A stretch of 64,000 nt of DNA from Acinetobacter sichuanensis (lineage in GTDB: Bacteria; Pseudomonadota; Gammaproteobacteria; Pseudomonadales; Moraxellaceae): positions 1-64,000 of the forward strand of contig NZ_PYIX02000023.1 in assembly GCF_003024515.2 (NCBI RefSeq), in the 5' to 3' direction. The position numbers and the translations under genes are program-made. Of this stretch, positions 28,787 through 37,735 are shown piece by piece; position 1 is the first letter of the stretch, and every line of letters starts with the position of its first letter. The notes beneath the pieces are model-generated. The model searched no databases and was not told where the DNA came from. It saw only the letters and a list, made by a program, of their open reading frames with translations.

Positions 28787-28816
28787 TAATCCTAGCCCTC
28801 TTAAGGACTAGGATTA
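28787..28816 (-). other. Stem-loop between ETF-QO and porin genes
   Basis: A 13-bp stem (28787-28799 with 28804-28816; TAATCCTAG core, one G.U pair on the minus-strand RNA) closes a four-base loop. It lacks a downstream T-run on the minus strand. It may partially terminate or stabilise the message and so lower porin or raise enzyme expression. Confidence 0.5.
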
Positions 28817-28849
28817 CCTAAAAAATTAAAATGAAGAGCAGATATAACT

Positions 28850-30556
28850 CTACATATTTGGGTAATTAGGACCACCACCGCCTTCAGGCGCTACCCATGT
28901 GATGTTCTGTGATGGGTCTTTAATGTCACAGGTCTTACAGTGGACACAGTTGGCTGCATTAATCTGGAAATGTTGAGAACCATCATCATTTTGCATAATC
29001 TCGTAAACACCGGCAGGGCAATAGCGCTGTGCAGGTTCATCCCATCTTGGTAAGTTCACATCCACTGGAATTGAAGGGTCAGTCATCTTTAAGTGTGCTG
29101 GCTGATTTTCCTCATGAACCGTATTCGATACAAATGACAAACGATCAAATGTAACCTTGCCATCTGGTTTGGGGTAATTTGGCTTGAAGCTTGTTGCCTC
29201 AACAGTTTTTAATACAGCAAAGTCTTGCTTTAAGTCATGTAAAGTAAATGGAACAATAAAAATATTCTGGTCGATAAAATTAAATGCACCGCCCATCCAT
29301 TGACCAAATTTATGCATGGCAGGACCAAAGTTACGAGCTTTATAAAGTTCTTCTTTTAACCAACTGTTGTTGAATTTTTCTGTATACGCAGTCAATTCTT
29401 TTGTAAATAAATCTTCGCCTTCGGTAACACGTGCTATCGTAAGACTCCCCCCTTTTTCTACACCAATAGCAATTGCTTCAAATACAGCTTCACCACAGAG
29501 CATGCCTGACTTCATTGCAGTATGAGAACCTTTGATTTTTGCAAAGTTTAAGAAACCTGCATCATCACCAATCAAACAACCACCTGGGAAAGTTAGTTTA
29601 GGTAGAGAGTTTAAACCACCTTTCACAACTGCACGTGCCCCATAAGAAATACGTTGACCATTTTCTAAATACTGTTTAATCAGTGGATGAGTTTTCCAGC
29701 GCTGCATTTCCATAAATGGATACATATGTGGATTCTCATAAGATAAATCTACGATCAGCCCCAAAGTGACTTGGTTATTTTCAGCATGATATAACCACCA
29801 ACCACCTGAAGAGGCTGTTTCAGTTAAAGGCCAACCCGTACCATGCATAACTAACCCTAGTTTATGTTTTGCAGGATCAATTTCCCAAAGTTCTTTAATC
29901 CCGATGCCGTAGTGCTGAGGATCGGCATCTTTATCGAGGTTATATTTAGCAACTAGGCGTTTACTTAAGTGACCACGGCAACCTTCAGCAAAGAGAGTAT
30001 ATTTAGCGTGAAGATCATAGCCTGACGTGAAGTTATGTGTTTGTTCACCATTTTTACCAATACCCATATCGCCTGTTTGAATACCCTTAACTGAACCATC
30101 GGCATGGTAAAGCACTTCAGATGCAGTAAAACCAGGAAAAATCAAAACGTCGAGCTCTTCTGCTTTTTGACCTAACCAACGGACTAAATTACCTAATGAG
30201 ATTACATAGTTACCATTGTTGTGCATGGTTTTTGGCACCATCCAATGGGGTACTTCTTTAGATGTCACTTCAGAAAGAAGATAGAACGTTTTATCTTCTG
30301 TTACTGGAATGTTCAGAGGTGCACCTTCATCTTTCCAATTTGGGAAAAGTTCGTTGAGCGCACGTGGCTCAAGCACTGCACCAGACAAAATATGTGCCCC
30401 TACTTCAGAGCCTTTTTCAACTACACAGACAGAAAGGTCTGAAAGGTTGTTTTCAATAGCCAATTGACGAATCTTAATCGCAGCAGATAAACCTGCAGGT
30501 CCTGCACCTACGATAACAACATCAAATTCCATCGATTCACGCTCGATGTGTTCCAT
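28850..30556 (-). CDS. Electron transfer flavoprotein-ubiquinone oxidoreductase (ETF-QO)
   Basis: About 568 residues. The start at 30556 has GGAG seven bases upstream. It has an N-terminal FAD site (DVVIVGAGPAGLSAAIKI), a central ubiquinone/membrane-binding region and a C-terminal 4Fe-4S ferredoxin-like domain with the Cys set CPAGVYE...NCVHCKTCDIKDP. It passes electrons from ETF, reduced by acyl-CoA or 2-hydroxyglutarate-type dehydrogenases, to ubiquinone in the inner membrane. Core ETF-QO genes normally sit elsewhere. Here it directly follows a FAD-linked D-2-hydroxyacid dehydrogenase, suggesting a pathway-dedicated copy. Confidence 0.93.
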   Translation of the reverse strand: MEHIERESMEFDVVIVGAGPAGLSAAIKIRQLAIENNLSDLSVCVVEKGSEVGAHILSGAVLEPRALNELFPNWKDEGAPLNIPVTEDKTFYLLSEVTSKEVPHWMVPKTMHNNGNYVISLGNLVRWLGQKAEELDVLIFPGFTASEVLYHADGSVKGIQTGDMGIGKNGEQTHNFTSGYDLHAKYTLFAEGCRGHLSKRLVAKYNLDKDADPQHYGIGIKELWEIDPAKHKLGLVMHGTGWPLTETASSGGWWLYHAENNQVTLGLIVDLSYENPHMYPFMEMQRWKTHPLIKQYLENGQRISYGARAVVKGGLNSLPKLTFPGGCLIGDDAGFLNFAKIKGSHTAMKSGMLCGEAVFEAIAIGVEKGGSLTIARVTEGEDLFTKELTAYTEKFNNSWLKEELYKARNFGPAMHKFGQWMGGAFNFIDQNIFIVPFTLHDLKQDFAVLKTVEATSFKPNYPKPDGKVTFDRLSFVSNTVHEENQPAHLKMTDPSIPVDVNLPRWDEPAQRYCPAGVYEIMQNDDGSQHFQINAANCVHCKTCDIKDPSQNITWVAPEGGGGPNYPNM

Positions 30557-30752
30557 AGAATCTCCAGCCAATCGGCTTAAAAAATCTTATTATTCTCAAT
30601 CAAATTAATGATATTTAATATTTTTATCTAGTTTCACACTAAATTAAAGGTGTAAGAAATCTTTGGTTTTTATAAAAAGCCAACTTTTCACTAGATAAAA
30701 TTTAAGTCACAAAAAAGTTTGAAGATGTTTAAACTAACTTTGAACTTTCCTA

Positions 30753-32159
30753 TCAGAAATCTAATAGTTTCCCAGGATTCATAATTAAGTTAGGATCAAA
30801 TACCTTCTTAAGTGCTTTCATATATTCAATTTCTTGCTCACTTCGACTAAATTCAAGATAAGGTTTCTTTGTCATACCCACCCCATGTTCAGCAGAAATA
30901 GAACCATCAAATTTATTCACTACTTCAAAGACATATGAGTTGACTATTTCACATTTTGCAAAGAAATCTTGATTGCTTAAATTTTCTGGCTTTAAAATAT
31001 TTAAATGAAGATTGCCATCACCAATATGACCAAACCAGCATGTTTCAAAATCTGGATAATTTTCTGCTACGATAGAATCAATTTCAGCAATAAAATCTGG
31101 TACATAGCTAATTAAAACAGAAATATCATTTTTATAAGGTGTGAATGCCGAGATAGATTCAGAAATATCTTCTCTTAAACGCCATAGACTTTGGGCTTGT
31201 TCTAAAGATTGACTCATCACACCATCTAAAACCCATCCCTGTTCCATACAATGCTCAAAAATTTGCATAGCTTTATCAACTAGAGGCTCATATGGAGCTT
31301 CAAACTCTAATAGCACATAGAAAGGACAAGAAGTTTCAAATGGGCGCGCTACTAGTCCATGATCTAATACTTTCTGCATCGCCAAATCATTAAAAAACTC
31401 AAAGGCTGTTAAATCTATTTCATTCCTAAAAGCATGCATAATAGGCATGACTGATTCAAAATCAGGAACTGCAAGTACAAATACTTGTAAATCTTGTGGT
31501 TGGCGATCAAGGCGAATCTCCACTTCCGTTACAATGCCGAGAGTTCCTTCACCGCCGATAAATAAATGATGTAAAGCATAGCCTGTAGCATTTTTTATCA
31601 TGCCTTTATTTAGACGAAGAATGTCACCTTTGCCACTAACCACGGTCAGACCTAATATCCAATTACGTGTCATACCATATTTAATAACTTTGATACCACC
31701 TGCATTGGTTGCAATATTTCCCCCCAGTTGACTTGAACCTGCTGAAGCAAAATCTACTGGGTAATACAAACCCTGCTCTTGTGCATAATCTTGCAACTGT
31801 TGTGTCACTACACCAGCTTGAATGCGCACCATTCGATCAGCTGGGAAAAAGTCTAAAACCTGATTCATTTTATCTAGACTGATAACTATTTCACCATGAT
31901 AAGCAACTGCACCGCCCGATAATCCAGTCCGACCACCAGATGGTGTTATCGCAACTCCATGATAATTAGCAAGCTTTACAATAGCCTGCACCTGTTCTGT
32001 TGATGAAGGGAATACTATCACTGATGCATGTGGGGAAAAATATTTGGTATGATCTTTCCCCCAATTTTCTAGACTATCCACATCCGTTTTTATACGATTT
32101 TCACCTACAATATTTTTTAATGCATCAAGTACATCTGGAGATAATAAAAAGCTATTCAT
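30753..32159 (-). CDS. FAD-linked D-2-hydroxyacid (D-2-hydroxyglutarate/D-lactate type) dehydrogenase
   Basis: The 468-residue protein has the PCMH FAD-binding domain (SVIVFPSSTEQVQAIVKLAN; ITPSGGRTGLSGGAV; SAGSSQLGGNIATNAGG) and the FAD-oxidase C-terminal domain with the metal/His motif CWFGHIGDGNLHLNI and the closing SAEHGVGMTKKPYL. This is the GlcD/D2HGDH/DLD architecture. D-2-hydroxyglutarate dehydrogenases deliver electrons to ETF. The ETF-QO gene immediately downstream supports that sink, so oxidation of D-2-hydroxyglutarate or a close hydroxyacid to the 2-oxoacid is likely. D-lactate or glycolate remain possible. Confidence 0.88.
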   Translation of the reverse strand: MNSFLLSPDVLDALKNIVGENRIKTDVDSLENWGKDHTKYFSPHASVIVFPSSTEQVQAIVKLANYHGVAITPSGGRTGLSGGAVAYHGEIVISLDKMNQVLDFFPADRMVRIQAGVVTQQLQDYAQEQGLYYPVDFASAGSSQLGGNIATNAGGIKVIKYGMTRNWILGLTVVSGKGDILRLNKGMIKNATGYALHHLFIGGEGTLGIVTEVEIRLDRQPQDLQVFVLAVPDFESVMPIMHAFRNEIDLTAFEFFNDLAMQKVLDHGLVARPFETSCPFYVLLEFEAPYEPLVDKAMQIFEHCMEQGWVLDGVMSQSLEQAQSLWRLREDISESISAFTPYKNDISVLISYVPDFIAEIDSIVAENYPDFETCWFGHIGDGNLHLNILKPENLSNQDFFAKCEIVNSYVFEVVNKFDGSISAEHGVGMTKKPYLEFSRSEQEIEYMKALKKVFDPNLIMNPGKLLDF

Positions 32160-32229
32160 CCTAAATTGCCTCTGAGCTAGTCATGGTATTCATTCGAATC
32201 CAACACTAAGCTGAAAATTTATTCATGGT

Positions 32230-32270
32230 GACTTCTTATTCAGAGCTCAAAAGGAGTTGAATAAGAAGTC
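32230..32270 (-). other. Perfect 13-bp stem-loop inside the oxidative operon
   Basis: GACTTCTTATTCA (32230-32242) pairs exactly with TGAATAAGAAGTC (32258-32270). It lies in the 126-base gap between the aldehyde dehydrogenase stop and the next gene's start. There is no T-run on the minus strand, so an attenuator, processing site or mRNA-stability element fits better than a strong terminator. Confidence 0.55.
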
Positions 32271-32285
32271 GTCTCGTTCACTGTT

Positions 32286-33737
32286 CTATGCAAGTTGATA
32301 GGTTGTTTTAACCTTGGTAAAAAATTGTCTTGCATAAGTCCCCTGTTCACGAGATCCTAAACTTGAACTTTTATTTCCACCAAAAGCAACATGGTAATCT
32401 ACACCTGCTGTCGCTAAATTAACCATGACCATACCTGCAGATGAACGACGTTTAAAATCCTCAGCATATTTCAATGAAGTGGTCACGATACCTGCCGACA
32501 AACCAAAGGCTGTGTCTTCTGCTGCTGCAAAAGCATCTTCATAATTCTCAACTTTCAACACACATAAGACTGGACCAAAAATCTCTTCACGGTAAATGCG
32601 CATTTCTGAAGTCACGTCGGTAAATATGGCTGGAGTAAAGTAAAAACCGCCTTGTTCACTTTGAAGATGTTCACCACCACAAAGTAAGGTGGCACCTTCA
32701 TCTAATCCTGTTTGTACATAAGACAGGTTTTGTTTAAGCTGTTTAGAATCAACCACAGGACCAATATCAGTATCATGATTTGCAGCATCGCCAATCTTTA
32801 ATGAACGTGTCTTTTCTTCTAAACGTTTAATGAATGATTCATAAATTCCCGCTGTAACAATTACACGTGAACTCGCTGTACAACGTTGACCCGTTGAGAA
32901 AAAAGAACCTTGTAAGGCAACATCTATTGCCGTTTCCAAATCTGCATCATCCAAGACAACTAAAGGATTTTTCCCCCCCATTTCAAGCTGCACACGGACC
33001 AAACGCGAAGCTGCAATTTCAGCGACTTGCCTTCCTGTACCCTCAGAACCCGTAAAAGTAATCGCATTGATATCTGGCGAACGAATAATGGTATCGCCTA
33101 CTTTACGACCTGGACCAATCAGCATATTAAATACACCAGCAGGTAAACCAGAACGAGAAATAATTTCAGCTAAAGCCCAAGCAGATGATGGTACAAGCTC
33201 TGCAGGCTTGAACACGACTGTATTACCAAAACATAATGCAGGTGCTATTTTCCATGCAGGAATCGCTATAGGAAAATTCCATGGACTGATAATTCCCACA
33301 ACACCAACAGCTTGGGTATAAACATCAATACCAACCTGATCACGTACTGAATTATATTTTTCACCCACAGCACGTAATGCTTCTTGTGCGTAAAATTTAA
33401 AAGAACGCCCTGCTCGATCAACTTCACCTAATGCTTCTTTAAAGATTTTGCCCTCTTCCAAAGACAGCAATTTAGCCAATTCTTCTCGACGCTGCAAAAT
33501 TTCAGTACCAATACGATCAAGAATATCCGCCCGTAATTGAGGATTACTGTTCGCCCAATCTTGACTTGCTGCCTTTGCCGCAGCAATTGCTTGTTGGGTT
33601 AGGGCTTCATCTGCACGAGCAAAACGATCGACAATTTCACTTGGATTAGACGGATTAATATTTTCTAGAATATCTTCTGTACCTTGGCAAACAATGAATT
33701 TGCCATTTACATAACTGGTTTTCATTACGCTTGACAT
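32286..33737 (-). CDS. Aldehyde dehydrogenase, 2-oxoglutarate-semialdehyde/succinate-semialdehyde type
   Basis: The 483-residue ALDH has Glu in QLEMGGKNPLV, catalytic Cys in FSTGQRCTASSR, and the cofactor motif FTGSEGTG. Its length and sequence are like KGSADH type I enzymes that oxidise 2-oxoglutarate semialdehyde to 2-oxoglutarate. The start at 33737 is preceded by AAGGA and overlaps the upstream dehydrogenase by 13 bases, showing translational coupling. A downstream ATG at 33725 abuts the same stop but has a worse site. It is the probable final oxidation step of the operon's pathway. Confidence 0.9.
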   Translation of the reverse strand: MSSVMKTSYVNGKFIVCQGTEDILENINPSNPSEIVDRFARADEALTQQAIAAAKAASQDWANSNPQLRADILDRIGTEILQRREELAKLLSLEEGKIFKEALGEVDRAGRSFKFYAQEALRAVGEKYNSVRDQVGIDVYTQAVGVVGIISPWNFPIAIPAWKIAPALCFGNTVVFKPAELVPSSAWALAEIISRSGLPAGVFNMLIGPGRKVGDTIIRSPDINAITFTGSEGTGRQVAEIAASRLVRVQLEMGGKNPLVVLDDADLETAIDVALQGSFFSTGQRCTASSRVIVTAGIYESFIKRLEEKTRSLKIGDAANHDTDIGPVVDSKQLKQNLSYVQTGLDEGATLLCGGEHLQSEQGGFYFTPAIFTDVTSEMRIYREEIFGPVLCVLKVENYEDAFAAAEDTAFGLSAGIVTTSLKYAEDFKRRSSAGMVMVNLATAGVDYHVAFGGNKSSSLGSREQGTYARQFFTKVKTTYQLA

Positions 33738-34717
33738 AATTCTTCCTTCTTAACGATAGAGACAGGTGTTTTACCTTGGGCAAAATCAATAATATTTTGA
33801 ACAGTACGATTAATAAGTGTTTGCATGGCATTTTCGCTGCTCCATGCCACATGTGGATTTAAAATAAAGTTTGGATAATCAATAATTTGAAATAAAGGAT
33901 CATGAGGCTGAATTGGTTCTTCTACTGAACCGTCAAGTGCAGCACCCCCAATTTGTTTATTCTGAATTGCTTTAATCAATGCTGGTTCATTCACAATGCC
34001 ACCACGAGCAGCATTAATTAAAATTGCATCTTCCTTCATTAGGGAAATTTCAGCAGAACCAATCATATCTTTCGTTTCTTTCGTCAGTGGGCAACATAAA
34101 GACACCACATCACTTTCGGATAAAATCTCTTCAAAACTGAAGAATTCATCTCCTTGGTATTTGCCATTTCGATCAAAGAAACGGACTTTCATTCCTACAG
34201 CTGTCGCTAGCTCAGCTAATCGCTTAGCAATAGCACCATATCCAAAAATGCCTAGAACTTGACCACGCACATCTCGAATACGATAATCAAAATAAATATT
34301 CTGTGGCTCAGCTTTACCTTTAGATACCTGCCTTAACAGTTGATGATAACTTGAAGTCTGACGCATTAAAGTAAAAATCATCGCCATAATATGCTCAGCT
34401 ACTGTATTCTGAGCATAGGCTGGAACGTTAGTGACAACGATGCCATGTTTATGACAATAATCCAGATCAACACCATCCGTTCCAGTAAGTGCTAAAGAAA
34501 TCATTTTTAAATTCGGCAATTGTGATAAATGTTCTTTACGTAATGGGACACTACATGTCATCACAATCGTGGCATCTTTTAGACGATCAACGATCTGTTC
34601 AGGGTTTGTATAAGGGTAACTTACCCAAGTATGTGGAAATGGAAACTCTGGTAATTTAACCGTCGGACCAATACCTTCATTATCCAAAAAAATAATATGA
34701 TGTTTCATTTCTTTCAT
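33725..34717 (-). CDS. NAD(P)-dependent D-2-hydroxyacid dehydrogenase
   Basis: The 330-residue enzyme has a flavodoxin-like substrate domain and a Rossmann domain with GIFGYGAIAKRLAELA. Catalytic Arg lies in NAARGGIVNEPAL, Glu in AALDGSVEEPIQP and His in LNPHVAWSS. It resembles glycerate/hydroxypyruvate and phosphoglycerate-type dehydrogenases that interconvert 2-oxoacids and D-2-hydroxyacids. It sits between a FAD amine oxidoreductase and an aldehyde dehydrogenase. Together with the FAD-linked dehydrogenase at 30753 it suggests a D-2-hydroxyacid intermediate. The substrate is not determined. Confidence 0.88.
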   Translation of the reverse strand: MKEMKHHIIFLDNEGIGPTVKLPEFPFPHTWVSYPYTNPEQIVDRLKDATIVMTCSVPLRKEHLSQLPNLKMISLALTGTDGVDLDYCHKHGIVVTNVPAYAQNTVAEHIMAMIFTLMRQTSSYHQLLRQVSKGKAEPQNIYFDYRIRDVRGQVLGIFGYGAIAKRLAELATAVGMKVRFFDRNGKYQGDEFFSFEEILSESDVVSLCCPLTKETKDMIGSAEISLMKEDAILINAARGGIVNEPALIKAIQNKQIGGAALDGSVEEPIQPHDPLFQIIDYPNFILNPHVAWSSENAMQTLINRTVQNIIDFAQGKTPVSIVKKEELCQA

Positions 34718-34749
34718 CCATTCCTGATGTATTTATTCATTACCAATTC

Positions 34750-36138
34750 TTACTTTTTCTTAGGTGCATAACCTGCTGGTGCCAAACTGACTAAAAAGTT
34801 AGTGATTGGACCCGCATCACGATCTTGATCTTCTAATGTTTCTTTTCTAACTAAAGCATCACGCACCCAATGTGCTCCGATGTAACAAAATGGTTCAGGT
34901 GGTAATAACTTCATCTTCTGTTCAACTAGACCACAGTTTGCCCATTCATCATTAGCATCTTCTACTAATGATTTAATGATACGACTAGCAAACACAGTTG
35001 TACCTACACCATTTCCAGAGAAACCAATACCAAAAATAATATTTTTATGACCACCCAAATAACCAAAGTTAGGTAAACCCTTCATTGCACGATCAAGTGG
35101 ACCAGTCCAACTGCTGACCACAGGGATATCTTCTAGTTCTGGATAGAATGAACGCATCTCTGACTCAACACCTGCCGCAGCTGGTGATGGTTTTTCATAT
35201 AAGTCGCCAATTTTTCCGCCATAAGCAAATTCACCTAAGGGCTTCCCGAAAACAATCCTACCTTGTGGAGTATTTCTCCAATAATTCAAAATAGTACGTG
35301 AGTCCATAACACATTCCCCACCACTAAAACCTAGCTCATCCAAGCGTTCTTTAGCAGGTGCAGTTGCTACCATGTCACTCGACATCACCATAATCATGCG
35401 ACGTAACTCAGGGAATTGTGCACCCCATGCATTCATTGCAATAACAACCTTATTGGCTTCAACTGTACCTTTTTCGGTATGTACAACTGGGCGATTACTA
35501 CGCTCCAATCGTGTCATTGGAGTTTTTTCATAAATAATAATACCTAACTCAACTGCTACACGGCGTAAACCACGTGCTAAAAAAGCTGGTTGAATCGTTG
35601 CTGCATTTGCATCAAATACACCGCCTAACATCCGTTTTGAACCTGAACGGTGCTGTGCTTCTTCCTTAGAAATTACTTCAAATGGATTAACATTATATTT
35701 ATCCAGTTCTCTGGTTAAACCAAGCCATGAATCCATTTGGTGTTTATTACTAGCAGTCCATAACAAACCATCTTTACGGAATTGAGCATCGATATTATGT
35801 TCACGACAAAACTCACCCATCTCATCAATAGCAGATTCGGCAGCTTCACAAATACGACGTGCTTCTTTCTCACCACAAATTTCAACTAAAGATAAGTATT
35901 TTGGCCACCAATTATTAACAAAACCGCCATTACGTCCACTTGCACCTGAACCACAACGATCTTTTTCAACAACCACAATCTTCATATTAGGATGTGCTTT
36001 CTTTAGTCGAATTGCTGACCATAATCCTAAATAGCCTCCACCAATAATACAAACATCGGCTTTAACGTTTCCTTGTAAGGTCGGAGAAAGTGCACTTTCA
36101 CGATCTAACGCCTCTGCATACCAAAATCCACGGTACAT
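34750..36138 (-). CDS. FAD-dependent amine/imino-acid oxidoreductase (DAO family)
   Basis: About 462 residues from ATG 36138 (MYRGFWYAEALDRESALSPT), chosen because GAGGCG precedes it and because family members begin F/W-Y-x-EAL. A DAO fold follows, with FAD motif ADVCIIGGGYLGLWSAIRLK and CGSGASGRNGGFVNNWWPKY, and near the C-terminus FGIGFSGNGVGTT. Similar to PuuB and to the putative aminophosphonate oxidoreductase group, it oxidises C-N bonds of amines or secondary amino acids. It is the first gene of the minus-strand operon and is divergent from a proline-racemase-family gene, the arrangement expected for an epimerase plus D-imino-acid oxidase pair. Confidence 0.85.
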   Translation of the reverse strand: MYRGFWYAEALDRESALSPTLQGNVKADVCIIGGGYLGLWSAIRLKKAHPNMKIVVVEKDRCGSGASGRNGGFVNNWWPKYLSLVEICGEKEARRICEAAESAIDEMGEFCREHNIDAQFRKDGLLWTASNKHQMDSWLGLTRELDKYNVNPFEVISKEEAQHRSGSKRMLGGVFDANAATIQPAFLARGLRRVAVELGIIIYEKTPMTRLERSNRPVVHTEKGTVEANKVVIAMNAWGAQFPELRRMIMVMSSDMVATAPAKERLDELGFSGGECVMDSRTILNYWRNTPQGRIVFGKPLGEFAYGGKIGDLYEKPSPAAAGVESEMRSFYPELEDIPVVSSWTGPLDRAMKGLPNFGYLGGHKNIIFGIGFSGNGVGTTVFASRIIKSLVEDANDEWANCGLVEQKMKLLPPEPFCYIGAHWVRDALVRKETLEDQDRDAGPITNFLVSLAPAGYAPKKK

Positions 36139-36494
36139 AACTCGCCTCATTAAAAAATTTGTTTTGCTGTATAAGATTTTCGACATGAGATGGTTTATGC
36201 GATATCAAGAAAATGACAATAATTAGGAAGTGTTGGCAAACCTATTTTTTATATTATTGAGCGGTCTATTCAGCTTGATACCATTTATTCCTTGAGTTAA
36301 ACGCTAATGGTTACCCTGCAATAAATAAAAAGAACAAAATGGCTTAAATCTCCTAAAAAAAGACCGAATGTCACTATTATATAAATCAACAAAAGGCATA
36401 TTCTTGGCAACATTAAAGGAATTGTAACTTTTCGAGTTGTGAAAATTACCTGCAAGATCATCAAAACGCTCGGACATATTCAAAGGAAGATAAA
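36139..36494. promoter_or_regulatory. Divergent promoter region of the oxidative operon
   Basis: The 356 bases separate the FAD oxidoreductase (minus) from the proline-racemase-family gene (plus), so promoters for both must lie here. No coding frame is convincing. AAAGGAAG at 36481-36488 is the ribosome site for the plus-strand gene. The GlxA-type regulators are the likely activators, but I could not define an operator by eye. Confidence 0.5.
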
Positions 36495-37550
36495 ATGGCA
36501 TTTAAAAGAACTTTCCATGCTGTAGATACTCACGCTGGTGAACCAATGCGTGTTGTCACTGGTGGTGTTCCTCATATTCCGGGTAATACCGTTTATGAAA
36601 AAATGTGCTGGCTAAGAGATAATGATGACCAGTTCCGTAAATTGATGTTGCGAGAACCACGCGGTTATCCTCCTCTATGTTGTAATGTCATTGTCCCACC
36701 TTGCCATCCTGATGCGGATGCTGGCTATATTATTATGGAACAGGTGGAATACCCTGTTATGTCTGGAGGCAACACTATTTCAGTGGCTACAGTACTACTT
36801 GAAATGGGAATGTTACCTATGAAAGAACCTGTAACTGAATTAATTCTTGAAGCACCAGCAGGTTTAATCAAAATCAAAGCTGAATGTAAAGATGGTAAAG
36901 TTAAGAATGTTACATTCAAAAATGTTCCTGCATTTGCGGCATATCTTGATGCAGAAATCGATGTTCCCAATTTAGGTAAAGTTACTGTCGATGTTGGTTG
37001 GGGTGGCATGTTCTATGTTATTGCTGATGTGCGCCAGTTCCCACATATTCAATTAACCCCTGAACATGGTGCTGAAATTGCGCGTATTTCTGCGATGATT
37101 CGCCAAGCAGCAATCGAACAACTTCCTGTTTCACATCCTGATTATCCTGGTGTTGGTATTACGATTTCACAGCTTTCTGGGCCTACTGATAGCCCAGATG
37201 CTGACTGGAAAAATGCCGTAACCGTAGCTTCTGGTGACTTAAAGTGGAATGATCCTCAAACATGGACAGGTGCAATTGATCGATGTCCATGTGGGACAGG
37301 AACTTGTGCAAAAATGGCAATTTTACATGCGAAGGGTCAGCTTAAACTTAATGAAGATTTTCGCCACCAAGGAATTCTTGGCAATGTATTTACGGGACGT
37401 CTAGTCGAGGAAACCATGGTTGGTGATAAAAAAGCTGTTGTGCCTACAATTACAGGCACAAGTTGGATTTATGGTTTAAACACTTACGTATTAGATCCAG
37501 ATGATCCATTTACAGAAGGATTTACTGTAGGTGACATTTGGGCTGAATAA
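36495..37550 (+). CDS. Proline racemase-family enzyme with Ser/Cys active-site pair (hydroxyproline epimerase/dehydratase-like)
   Basis: The 351-residue protein begins FKRTFHAVDTHAGEPMRVVT, characteristic of the proline racemase/hydroxyproline epimerase superfamily. The first catalytic Cys (MCGHN in racemases) is Ser here: YPVMSGGNTISVA. The second is retained: RCPCGTGTCAKMAIL. Family knowledge: Cys/Cys members are proline racemases or 4-hydroxyproline epimerases and Cys/Thr members are trans-3-hydroxyproline dehydratases. Ser/Cys members form a less studied group linked to hydroxyproline metabolism. It is divergent from the FAD oxidoreductase operon and followed by a GlxA-type regulator. The exact substrate is open. 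Confidence 0.88.
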   Translation: MAFKRTFHAVDTHAGEPMRVVTGGVPHIPGNTVYEKMCWLRDNDDQFRKLMLREPRGYPPLCCNVIVPPCHPDADAGYIIMEQVEYPVMSGGNTISVATVLLEMGMLPMKEPVTELILEAPAGLIKIKAECKDGKVKNVTFKNVPAFAAYLDAEIDVPNLGKVTVDVGWGGMFYVIADVRQFPHIQLTPEHGAEIARISAMIRQAAIEQLPVSHPDYPGVGITISQLSGPTDSPDADWKNAVTVASGDLKWNDPQTWTGAIDRCPCGTGTCAKMAILHAKGQLKLNEDFRHQGILGNVFTGRLVEETMVGDKKAVVPTITGTSWIYGLNTYVLDPDDPFTEGFTVGDIWAE

Positions 37551-37567
37551 GACCTAAAATTTATAAG

Positions 37568-37600
37568 AAGAGACCGAAGTAAACTTCGATCTCTTAATTT
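37568..37600 (+). terminator. Terminator after proline racemase-family gene
   Basis: AAGAGACCGAAG (37568-37579) pairs with CTTCGATCTCTT (37584-37595), one mismatch, four-base loop, followed by AATTTAT. It likely ends the 36495-37550 transcript and separates it from the GlxA-type gene. Confidence 0.65.
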
Positions 37601-37701
37601 ATCTACTTAAAACAAATATTTAAAAAATAAATGCGATGAATTTCCCTTCATTTTTATAATAAATAAATATATAATAAAACAGACAGCTTTAAACTGTAAC
37701 A

Positions 37702-37735
37702 CACTGCTCTTATGGAACTTGACGGTGAAAATATG
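37702..37735 (+). repeat. Leader block shared by the two GlxA-type genes
   Basis: CACTGCTCT followed at the same distance by ATGGA-n-TTGAC-n-GTGAAAA-TATG occurs here (37702-37735) and at 24164-24199 before the paralogous gene. It shows that the two genes were duplicated with their 5' ends. It supports the internal ATG of each as the real start. Confidence 0.6.

Noticed and set aside
29000-29050. Reading the Cys-rich end of ETF-QO as a separate ferredoxin gene
   Set aside because: It is in frame with, and a standard part of, the ETF-QO C-terminal 4Fe-4S domain.
36304-36501. 65-codon minus-strand frame in the divergent promoter region
   Set aside because: It overlaps the start of the proline-racemase-family gene and has no ribosome site or conserved features.
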